Made by a program: the position numbers and the translations under genes | In this document: piece by piece, positions 46,199 to 54,950 of the stretch | How the letters are laid out: every line of letters starts with the position of its first letter | How positions within the stretch are numbered: position 1 is the first letter of the stretch | Notes under the pieces: generated by a model | What the model was told of the DNA's origin: nothing | Database searches by the model: none | What the model saw: only the letters and a program-made list of their open reading frames with translations | NCBI GenBank assembly: GCA_016584305.1 | Contig: JACEEZ010016255.1 | Location: 2,501 to 66,500, forward strand | Direction: 5' to 3' | Source: Chionoecetes opilio | Taxonomy: Eukaryota > Arthropoda > Malacostraca > Decapoda > Majidae | Length of the DNA: 64,000 bases

Positions 46199-47168
46199 CT
46201 AGTCTCTCCAGCTACAGCCAATGTCGTCCCCGTCGGCTCCTTGAACAGGTGATGTACATTGGAGATTCCCCAAGTTATGCTTATGCTGGTTGTAGAAGGT
46301 GAAGGAAAGGCAGCTGCGGCTGGCTCCCGTGTCAACCAAGACTAACGCCTTATTTCCTTGCACGGTGATGGGCACTGTGATGTTATTGGCATCAGGCCTT
46401 ATGGGGTTCATCCAGTGCCCTACGACGACCCCGTTGGAGTTTAAAAGGCCGGAATTTGTTGGTAGAGTTTCTGGCCTTGCGACACTCCCGTTGTAGGTGA
46501 CCAATGTTGCCACAGTTCCAGCACCTGAGTTCGTCCTTGCTACGACGCTGTTCTGGTGTCCTGCGTCGCTCTCCTGTGTTGTCGTTCAAACAGGTGGCGC
46601 TGCAGGGCGGCAATAGTGGATTCTAGCTGGTCAAGGCGAGAAGGTGCAGGTTGTTCTGTGGCTGCCACGATAACTGTGTCGGTGGAAGGGTTTTCATCAG
46701 CTGGTGATGACGTTCAGCTTCTTCCCAGGCCGTCTCCAGGGTTGTAGTTCTTGTTCTTAATACCTCTCGTTTTAGATTGAGGGGCAAGGCTTTCAAGAAG
46801 GCTTCCATAGCTTCCCGCTCGATGATGGGTTGCCCTGCTCCATTGAATGCACGGTTGGCCAGCTGTCGAGCCTGTCTTGCCAAAGCGCGCAGGCTCAGGT
46901 CCCCCTGTGTGAGAGTGGCGAGGTCCCTTCGGCTAGCATTTTCTTCATCTGGGTGGCCAAGTTCTTTTTCCAATGCTGTCTTCCATTCCTCCCACGTAGC
47001 TGCTGTGATGGCTGTTGTTACATCATTGCCAACGTCGCCGATGGTAATCTTACACCATTTGGCGCGTCGCCCAGCTGGGATTTCTTGAAGTTCGCAGTGT
47101 AGCTCGAAACGGTTCAGCCAATTGTCAATGGTGTCGTTATCCGGGTTGAAGGGGCGTTGTTTCTCCAT
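46199..47168 (-). pseudogene. Gag and protease of the gypsy-like element
   Basis: Gag starts MEKQRPFNPDNDTIDNWL at 47168, has a capsid-like helical region to about 46640, then a CCHC knuckle CWNCGNIGHLQREC (about 46490-46530). Protease follows in another frame with LVLVDTGASRSCLS (about 46300-46350), the D-T-G active site. Gag binds and packages RNA; protease matures the polyprotein. Frames change at about 46625 and 46450. Confidence 0.9.
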
Positions 47169-47196
47169 GGTGCTCCGTATGTGGCCTGTCGGAGGA

Positions 47197-47211
47197 CCAC
47201 CGCTGCCGCCA
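47197..47211 (-). other. Primer-binding site
   Basis: On the minus strand, one base after the 5' LTR, TGGCGGCAGCGGTGG. The TGG start fits pairing with a tRNA CCA end; I cannot say which tRNA. Confidence 0.55.
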
Positions 47212-47212
47212 G

Positions 47213-48192
47213 TGTTACGTGGCTATATCAGGTTCTCTCCGAGGGCCAAAGAAACTGTAATCTCCGGCTTGTGTTTATTTCTTCTTTGGTTTTACAAGTT
47301 CCTTTGTTACATACAGAGTATATATTTCACTGCCCCTTGGCAGCGGCTAGGCACCAGACTCCCAAGTCCTCCTCGGGTACCAACTGGACAGGGAGCGAGC
47401 GTCCCGGTGTGGGTGGCTTGGTGCACGTTGGTTCCCTGGGGGACTGGGTGTCCAACAGGAGAGGCGGCCAGGAGTCCCACCGCGGTTGGCCTCAGTCACC
47501 AACAGGACAGGGATTGAGCGTCCCGGTGTGGGTGGATTGAGGTTGGGCGGTGTCTTCAATGGGCTGGACGTCCAACGGAGAGGCGACCAGGAGTCTCACC
47601 GCGATTGGTCTTACCACCGAGGCCTCTGCGGCTCGGTGATGGCGTGATGGGGGAGGTAGGGAAGGGCACCGCCAGGAGCGCCTGTAACTGACGGCGTGCA
47701 TGGGTCAGTCGGGGTGTGTAAGGCGGGGAACACCCGCCTTTTCCAGCTGCACGGGGATCCGCCACAGCCTCCTGTAGATAGTGGAAGAGAGGAACGGGAC
47801 GGGGAGGACAGGTAGGGAATGACGGAGTGGGAGTAGGAGTTGAGGTGCTCTCACGGTGACGAGCTGGCGTCAACACCGGAGTAGGGATGGGAGTTGGGTG
47901 GCTCTCACGGTGACTGATGGTTGTCTGAACCGGAGTAAGGGAGGTGAGGTGAGGAGAGGATGCCTGGGGGACTTTGCGTCGCGGCCAGGGAGGAGGAGAG
48001 GAAGCCTGGGGGACTTTGCGTCGCGGCCAGGGAGGAGGAGAGGAAGTCTTGGGGGCATGGCGCTCCAACCAGGACTGAGTGCCTGTGGCTGTGCGCGCGT
48101 TATATACCCCTCGCTCTCCTTGAGCTTGAACTTGAGTGCGGCCACCATGCTGATCATTCCCGTGTCTTGATTGTGGCTGTGTCTTCGTCACA
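47213..48192 (-). repeat. 5' LTR of the gypsy-like element
   Basis: 980 bp, almost identical to the 3' LTR. Differences include GTTCCCTGGGGGA against GTGTCCCCTGGGGA and one-base changes in G runs. It contains the promoter and start of transcription, read leftwards. Confidence 0.9.
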
Positions 48193-48504
48193 ACCCTGTA
48201 TTTGCAGCAGGAGAAATTATAGTAGCAAGATATGAACAGGACAGGAGGCAGGAAGAGGAGAGAGAAGAAGAGAGGCCGCCAAATCCAGTGAGAGTTCGAG
48301 AGTGTGTGGAGACGATAGTGCTTACTTGTTTCAAGTTTAGAGGGTCATGCCTCACAGTGCCCCTGTACTCCCAAGAAGACTTCAAGAAGCACTTTCGTAT
48401 GCAGATTGCAGAGGGAAACCAGAGAGCTTGGGAAACTGTTGAAGTAAGTAAAGCAAAACATAGCATTATGTGACCTTTTATTTATATGAATGAAACTGCA
48501 AAGA

Positions 48505-50416
48505 AAACTGCCTCGTGATGGCGAGGACAGTGAAGAAATTAACTCGAGTTGCTAAGAACAATTATGAGATTAAATTAGCAGAACAAGCGAACAGGGACCC
48601 AAAGGGGTTCTATCAGGTTTATAAAACAAAGACAAGGGAATTAGTTGGGCCCTTAAGGTCAGGACAAGGTGAGGTCTTAAATACGGATGAGGATATGTGT
48701 AGGAGTCTAAATGATTATTTCTTAAGTGTTTTTACGGAGGAGGATACACAGACGATACCTGATAGTGAACAGATGTTCAAAGGAAGCGATGAGGAGAAAC
48801 TCAAAGATATTGTGATAACTAGGGAAATGGTGGAAGAGGGTATAGAAAAAATGAAAACATTTAAATCGCCAGGACCAGATGAAGTGTATCCCAGGGTATT
48901 AAAGGAATGCAAGGAGGTTGTTAGTGAGTCGTTAGTGCACATTTTTAGGAAATCGGTTGAGATAGGCGATGTGCCATTATTGTGGAGGAAAGGAAATGTT
49001 GTTCCCATATTTAAGAAGGGAGACAGAGGACTAAAGTCAAATTATCGACCCGTAAGTCTAACATCAGTGGTGGGTAAATTATTGGAATCTATTATTGCAA
49101 AAAAACATTAGAGAGCACTTAGATAAACATAGTTTGATCAATGATTCACAACATGGATTCACCAAGGGTAGGTCATGTCTCACCAATTTATTGAGTTTTT
49201 ATAGGAAAGTTTATGAGACGGCAGATAATGATAAGGATTATGATATAATATATTTGGACTTTAGTAAGGCATTTGACAAAGTACCACACGAGCGACTCTT
49301 AAATAAGGTTAGGGCTCATGGTATAGATGGGAAGGTTCTTCATTGGATCAGAGCTTGGCTAAGTAATAGGCAACAAAGGGTTACAATTAATGGTTCCAAA
49401 TCTGAATGGGGACTGGTGACAAGTGGAGTTCCACAAGGGTCTGTTTTGGGCCCATTACTATTTTTGATTTACATCAACGACTTGGATAGTGGGATTAGCA
49501 GTGATATCAGCAAGTTTGCTGATGATACTAAGTTAGGTAGGATTATTGGATCACAGTCTGACGTAAACATATTGCAGGGAGACTTAGATAAACTTAACGA
49601 GTGGGCAGTCAGATGGCAGATGGAATTTAATATTGATAAATGTAGCGTTATGAATGTTGGTAGAAAAAACCCTGGTAATAGATACACCATAAGCAATGTA
49701 TCGCTGAAAAGATCAGAAGGTGAAAAAGATCTTGGAGTGAGGGTGAGCCAGACCTCCGACCTAGGAAACAATGTATTTTAGGCCAGAAATAGAGCTAATA
49801 GAGTATTAGGATTCATTACCAGAAGTGTTAAAAGTAGAAGTGCGGAAGTTATTCTAAAGCTTTATCTGGCTCTAGTCAGGCCTCACCTAGACTATGCAGT
49901 TCAGTTTTGGTCTCCATATTACAGGATGGATATAGTGTTGTTAGAAAAAGTGCAGAGAAGGATGACCAAAATGATACAAGGGATGCGTAACTTTAGTTAT
50001 GAGAGGAGATTGAAGTTATTAAAATTACACTCACTCGAGAGACGCAGAGTAAGGGGCGATCTGATAGAAGTTTTTAAGTGGATAAAGGGATTTAATAAAG
50101 GAGAGGTAGGAAAAGTTCTTACGGCTTTTAACCAGGGTAGAACAAGAAGTAACGGATTCAAGCTGGAAAAGCGTAGATTTAGAAAGGAAATAGGGAAAAA
50201 CTGGTTCACAAATAGGGTGGTGAATGAGTGGAATGGTCTCAGTAGACAGGTAGTTAGTGCGGAGTCATTAGGGAGCTTTAAAGGGGAGCTGGATAAGTTC
50301 ATGGATGGGGATGAAAGGTGGATGTAGGTAGTGTTAGGTGACAGGAACTACCACGTGTAGGCCTCGCGGCCTCTTGTAGCTTCCTTATTTTCTTATGTTC
50401 TTATGTTCAAAGTATA
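48505..50416 (+). mobile_element. CR1-like LINE, 5' truncated, in the transposase intron
   Basis: Lacks the endonuclease but has the full RT region and 3' end. The tail TTCTTATG repeats (8 bp) at about 50391-50409 are typical of CR1 elements, which end in octamer repeats. A 3' fragment of the same family lies inverted at 53070-53310. Confidence 0.9.
48515..50327 (+). pseudogene. CR1 reverse transcriptase, nearly intact
   Basis: Three consecutive ORFs: 48515-49111 with MKTFKSPGPDEVYPRVLKEC and KSNYRPVSLTSVVGKLLE; 49095-49781 with IYLDFSKAFDKVPHERLL, VTSGVPQGSVLGPLLFLIYI and the catalytic FADDTKLG; and 49926-50327, preceded by LYLALVRPHLDYAVQFWSPY. RT copies the element RNA at a nicked site. 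Only one frameshift (about 49100, in an A run) and one TAG at 49779 interrupt it, so it is young or partly mis-sequenced. C-terminal motifs (QRRMTKMIQGMRN, LERRRVRGDLIEVFKWIKG) are CR1-like. Confidence 0.9.
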
Positions 50417-50614
50417 ACTAGCGATGTGCAGAAACTTGAACTTTTTTTATTGATATTATGTGGGTAAAACTGCACTTTAGTACAATACTACCCATTGACC
50501 AATAGTTTGCTGCCATAACATGGGGGGTGCTGCGCCCCCTCAGACCCCTCCCCCCCCCCACGCTAGTTATCTACCTTACGTTACGTAACCTATCCTCGCT
50601 GGGGGGAAGGTCGG

Positions 50615-50972
50615 GGTTATAATGGACGAGAACTGCGCGGTCACTACCGCCGTTACCACTTGCATTTTCCATATTATTTTTTGCTTGCTCAGTATACTGT
50701 ACATTATTAATCCATTTCGGCGTAACCTTCAAAACTTATATACATATTGAATAAAGGACATAGTTGTCTAATACACATACAGACACACACTCCCAGTCCG
50801 AAGGCCCCCCACCCTTTAGGAGGTTAGATTAAGGTTCGGTCAGGTTCATAATATCTTTTTATTGGGTTTCCGGAAAATAAAAATACCCCCATCTGGAAAA
50901 ACACTATTTTTTTTGCAAGGAAAAACTAATCAGTGTCTCAGAAAATGACCCGCAGTCCTCGTCCATTTTTAC
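50615..50972. mobile_element. Foldback MITE family A, copy 4 (complete)
   Basis: From GGTTATAATGGACGAGAACT to CCTCGTCCATTTTTAC. Contains GGGTTTCCGGAAAATAAAAA and CAGTGTCTCAGAAAATGACC, as in the copy at 58101-58526. It lies in the transposase intron. Confidence 0.8.
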
Positions 50973-52182
50973 AGGATTCGCCCACCTCCAGACCCCCTTG
51001 TGTTATTTTACATTTCCGACGGGTGATGTATGGATTAGAAATGCCCCTAATGGTCAGCTCTACAAGTTGAGGATGGTTATAATAACGTGCCTTGTAATGC
51101 TTTAAACTGCAGTAGAACCATTATGTGTATGAAAATAAGGTTAATTTTGGTTATTGGGTGTCCCTGATATGGAGGAACGAAACATAGTTTTCCAGCAGGT
51201 TTGACATGTTTGAAATTAATCTGCGACTCGTTTTTGGCGGAAATCTATGTTTGTTTGGGCTGCCCGACCCGCCCCTCCTGGACCGTTCCGTAAATATCCA
51301 GCTGTCGTAGCAATGATAAAAAATAAAGTTTTGTTATCTGTTACTAAATCAAACTCCACGTTTAACCTAACTTGATTTGGTATTTTGGTACTTTAAACCA
51401 GTAATTGAGTAAGAGGTTAAAAGTACTCTTTTCCTATGCATTTTGATGTGTTAAGAATGATGTTCACATTCAAAATTGTCAGAAATGCTTAAATTTCCAG
51501 TTATTCCTCCTTTATCCCCGCTTTAGGTTAGGCTACTCAAGCAACGTCCAGGTAAGGTTAGCGAACTAGCGGGGTCTTGGGGGGCGTAGTTCCCCCAGAT
51601 ATGTCAGGTTACGTAAACAATGTCCATGTATTGTATTTACTTGTAGTTTTACCGTTGTAGTTTAAGATTTTTACAAGATTTTTCCAGGAATAGGTAAGTA
51701 ATTCCCATTGACTTTATCAGTAATATATTTATGTAGCCTACTTCGGCCTTATGTTATCCCATAGTGTTTTTAGGAAATATTTTAAGTCTTCCACTTAATA
51801 TACTATCGGCAAAAAATATATTTCCACTTTCCCTGCCCAAAACCCCGCTCCCAATGGGTCCCCAGGTTTGTTATGCAGGGGGGGGATAACTGCAAAATGA
51901 GTAATTTCTGACAATTACTACTGTGGCCATTCTTCTTAACAAATCAAAATACATGCGAAAAATATTTTTGACCTCTTACCCAATTACTGGTTGCAAGTAC
52001 CAATTTACCCCTGATTTAACCTAACTGTTTCTGGGTTAAATAAGTAGATTTTGAAACAGGAGGGGGGTATATATATATATATTATATATATATATATATG
52101 AAATATTAGAAAAAATAAGATAATTTCATTATTGCCCTTTTTAGTAGTCTAGTTTTATCATTAATATAATTCAACTCAACAG
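50973..52182. other. Rest of the transposase intron
   Basis: No ORF with a domain. Holds scattered TTTAACCTAAC words, a TA microsatellite at 52067-52099 and poly-G near 51881. ATCATTAATATAATTCAACTCAACAG at the end supplies a weak polypyrimidine tract and the splice acceptor. Confidence 0.5.
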
Positions 52183-52661
52183 GAGCTGTGCTGTCTTCTT
52201 GCCCCACACCTGACCACCAGGATCCTGCCAGTTAACAAGAAAGTGTTAGCTACACTGTGGTTGCTGGGAAATCAGGAATCGTTCCGTGGTGTTGGTGATC
52301 GGTTTGACCTCAGTAAATCGTCACTTCATAAAGTTCTACTGGAAGTATGTGGTGCATTAAAGGTTATAAGGAACGCAGTCATTGTATGGCCAACCGAAGA
52401 TCAGTTCCCACAACTAGCTACCGAGTTCCGTAGGAGAACAAATATACCTGGTGTATCCTCCTCCAGAGGAGGCGCTATTGTCCTGGGAGGATGTGGGATA
52501 ATTCTTTTACTGAGCAGTGGAAGGTTTTTTTTCTACTTTCCATTATTACTTGAAGTTTTGTTCTAAAATCCCAGATGATAAATCAATACCACAAGTTCCT
52601 TAAGCCTTCCAAAGATAGTGTATAGTGTGTATTTTTCATGGTATTAAAATATTTTTGTTAT

Positions 52662-52667
52662 AATAAA
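52662..52667 (+). terminator. Possible polyadenylation signal AATAAA
   Basis: AATAAA 96 bp after the stop of exon 2 as read through (52564-52566), followed by T-rich sequence. It could end the truncated transposase transcript; weak evidence. Confidence 0.25.
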
Positions 52668-53069
52668 TATCCTCTTTATTTTCCTTATTCCTACTATGAA
52701 AGACAATGTATTAACCCACACAGCCCCGCTTACGCCTCTAAGCCGCCGCAACTTTGTGACCACTGATATTTTGGGGTTTACATGTTATAACTATGAATGT
52801 AACAGATTTCCATTACAAAATTATACATTTTTGGCTAGGCTCAACGGGTTAAGGTTCTGCTATAACGGAGATCCAATAAGGCATACGCCGGGGGGGCCGC
52901 GGCACCTTGCCCACCCTACGACGCCACTCCCGGGGGTCACCACGCGTGAGTCCCCATGCAGGCTCCTTTCCCATACCAAGCAACTCCCGACAGGAAGCAT
53001 CAACTTGCCCCAGCCACGAGCCTTGTGGGCGCCCCCTTGGCCTCCTCCATGCCGCTGTTGTCCAAACTG

Positions 53070-53310
53070 TTGTCAACACATAAAAACATAACAAAATAAG
53101 GAAGCTACAAGAGGTCGTGAGACCTACACGTGGTAGTTCCTGTTAATGAACAATACCTACATCCACTTTTCATCCCCATCCATGAAATTATCCAGCCGCC
53201 TTTTAAAGCTCCCTAATGACTCCCCACTAACTACCTGTTTACTGAGTCCATTCCAATCATTTACCACCCTATTTGTGAACCAGTTTTTCCCTGTTGATTA
53301 TTCGCTATTC
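53070..53310 (-). mobile_element. 3' fragment of the CR1-like LINE
   Basis: Reverse complement of the last about 230 bp of the LINE at 48505-50416 (AACTGGTTCACAAATAGGGTGG, GAGGCCGCGAGG-like end, AACATAAGAA-type tail). 5' truncated, the usual LINE outcome. Confidence 0.85.
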
Positions 53311-53579
53311 ACTTTCCCTATTGAATATTCCCAACCCTAATGAATGACTTGCCAGATTGCAGATATTCATAAGAGGGTTCGGGGCTGGATACATGTAAAG
53401 TGCAATCACTACAAAACTATTTCCACATTCTCCCACAACAAAAATAAGGAAATCTGTGCCTACCGTTGTGCCTTGCTAAACAGTGAAAACGTCCCATTCA
53501 TGTTGACAGTAACATTTCTGAAAAATAAGAGTAAGCCAGTACTGATACAAGCTGAGGTTGAGGAGGAAGTAAGAACTAT

Positions 53580-53779
53580 GACACTTAGGCCCGTACCGAG
53601 AGTCATGATGAAGGTTGAGCGACGACCTTCGTCGACTGAGGAAGGGTGCCAAAAGGGATGTTTTTCGGAACGAAGAGCAGCGACGATGGTCGCTGAAAAA
53701 CCCCTTTAATGGTACCCTTCCTCAGCCGACAAAGGTCGTCACTCAACCTTCATCATGACTCGGTACGGGCCTAAGTGTC
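53580..53779. mobile_element. Foldback MITE family B, copy 2
   Basis: A 200-bp palindrome from GACACTTAGGCCCGTACCGA to its complement. The core (GAGAGTCATGATGAAGG, TTTTTCGGAACGAAGAGCAG) matches copy 1 at 3707-3955. If TA is the target duplication the element runs 53588-53771. The outer ACACTTA is also part of the palindrome here, unlike copy 1. Confidence 0.85.
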
Positions 53780-53882
53780 TTCGCAGAATCATGGGGTATC
53801 ACTGGGATGATTACGTGTCAAATCAGAGATTACACCGTGAAACTGAATCGAGGCCTATTACCTGCATATACTTCTTTTGTAA
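53780..53882 (+). pseudogene. LINE reverse transcriptase C-terminal scrap
   Basis: Immediately after the family B palindrome the plus strand reads LRRIMGYHWDDYVSNQRLHR, a well known C-terminal block of one non-LTR RT group (ILGYRWDDxVSNxRLL). It is about 33 codons long with nothing matching on the other side. Confidence 0.6.
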
Positions 53883-54539
53883 ATGATTACATTATTTACA
53901 TCATCATCACCATCATCACATCACCATCACCATCATCACATCATCATCATCTGTGATGATGTCTGTTGTCTGTGGTGTCGTTCATTTTGTTGTATTATTT
54001 GTTCCTGCTGTCTGTGGTGTTGTTCATTTTGTTGTATTACTACTTGTGTGAAATTTGTTAAACTTGTAGTTCTTTCACTTGCACTCTCCCTCAGCAATTC
54101 TAAATGGGCGATAACATTTTCTCCCTCTCCTTCCGTCCTACTACGCTTTTTCCCCCGTGGCGTTGAGGAGGGTGGTGATGCCACGGATGAAAGTGGTTGC
54201 GATGAAGTTGACGTTGATGGCTGGCTGATGGAGTTGGAGGGAGTTGGTGGTGGGTCAGTCTTTCCTGAGGATGATGGCACTGAAAAATTAAAGATATAAC
54301 ATAGTTTAATCAAGCAACAGATTCATAAATTGTTAACAGTGCAAATGAATTTTGAAAGCTTCAATGACTGGTTATTGAAAAAAGAATGAGCAAGCCCTAA
54401 AGTGAGGCATTTTTATCAAAATAACACGTGTTTGCCGGTCATGTATAGAACATATCAGAACTCAGAACTCGGTATCAACACTCAGAACATATTGTGCAGG
54501 GTTTATGGTAATTTTGTCAATCGTCTCACCAACAGTAAA

Positions 54540-54770
54540 ACACTCGCCGCCGTGGAAATTTCCGGCGAGTCCCACTTGTGATAGATGAAAAGGAAGAATA
54601 AAGTGTATTTCAATATTGGACACCACATTTTTCGCTGGTCCCGTAATACTGTAAAACTGCAGTTTAATACAATACATGGACATTGGTTACCTAACCTCAC
54701 CAAACTGATCAAGCTATTGCAGATTACATTCAGATTAGGTTTGGTTAGATTTAAGTTATGTTTAGGCGAC
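54540..54770. repeat. Dispersed repeat R3, split copy
   Basis: CGCCGTGGAAATTTCCGGCG, GATGAAAAGGAAGAATAAAG, GGACACCACATTTTTCGCTG and CATGGACATTGGTTACCTAA match 17165-17290 and 18925-18965. GATGAAAAGGAAGATTAAAG at 58021-58040 is an inverted relative. The transposon at 54951 separates the parts. Confidence 0.5.
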
Positions 54771-54844
54771 TCGTGATTGCCCGGGTGGTGGGTGGTACCT
54801 GGAAATGTCGCCTATAGGAATTCTCTATCTTGATATTACAGTAC

Positions 54845-54846
<2 letters not shown>

Positions 54847-54893
<47 letters not shown>

Positions 54894-54900
54894 ATATATA

Positions 54901-54945
<45 letters not shown>

Positions 54946-54950
54946 ATATA
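54847..54950. repeat. TA microsatellite
   Basis: About 100 bp of TA repeats with a few phase slips. It is the insertion site of the DNA transposon that starts at 54951; shorter TA runs continue after the right end. Confidence 0.95.

Larger units (their letters stand above)
41497..48192 (-). mobile_element. Ty3/gypsy-like LTR retrotransposon
   Basis: Two LTRs of 978-980 bp, a 5-bp target duplication ACCCT (41492-41496 and 48193-48197), and gag-protease-RT-RNase H-integrase on the minus strand. The LTRs differ by only a few indels, so the insertion is young. It lies in exon 1 of the Harbinger transposase gene. There is no envelope-like ORF between integrase and the 3' LTR. Confidence 0.95.
41424..52452 (+). 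pseudogene. Harbinger transposase gene, exons 1 and 2, interrupted
   Basis: DDE transposase of the PIF/Harbinger (HARBI1-like) group. Exon 1 is 41424-41496 plus 48198-48443: ATG in a strong Kozak context, an N-terminal Ala/Leu-rich helix, then an Arg/Glu-rich stretch and LTVPLYSQEDFKKHFRM. It is split by a gypsy-like insertion; after allowance for the ACCCT duplication the frame runs across the junction. Exon 1 ends GTTGAA|GTAAGT (48444) and exon 2 begins CAACAG|GAGCTG (52183), both phase 0. Exon 2 reads KKVLATLWLLGNQESFRGVG and DRFDLSKSSLHKVLLEVC, ending FRRRTNIPGV, just where GAIDG with the first catalytic Asp is expected. That Asp block and the rest of the catalytic domain are not found, so the gene is deleted as well as interrupted. 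A one-base shift lies near the start. Confidence 0.75.

Noticed and set aside
41497..48192. Endogenous retrovirus with envelope
   Set aside because: Between integrase and the 3' LTR there is only about 450 bp and no membrane-protein-like ORF; it is an LTR retrotransposon.
53346..53580. Plus ORF of about 80 codons before the family B MITE (IADIHKRVRGWIHVKC)
   Set aside because: Looks like ordinary amino-acid usage, but I recognise no domain and it does not fit the missing Harbinger catalytic block.
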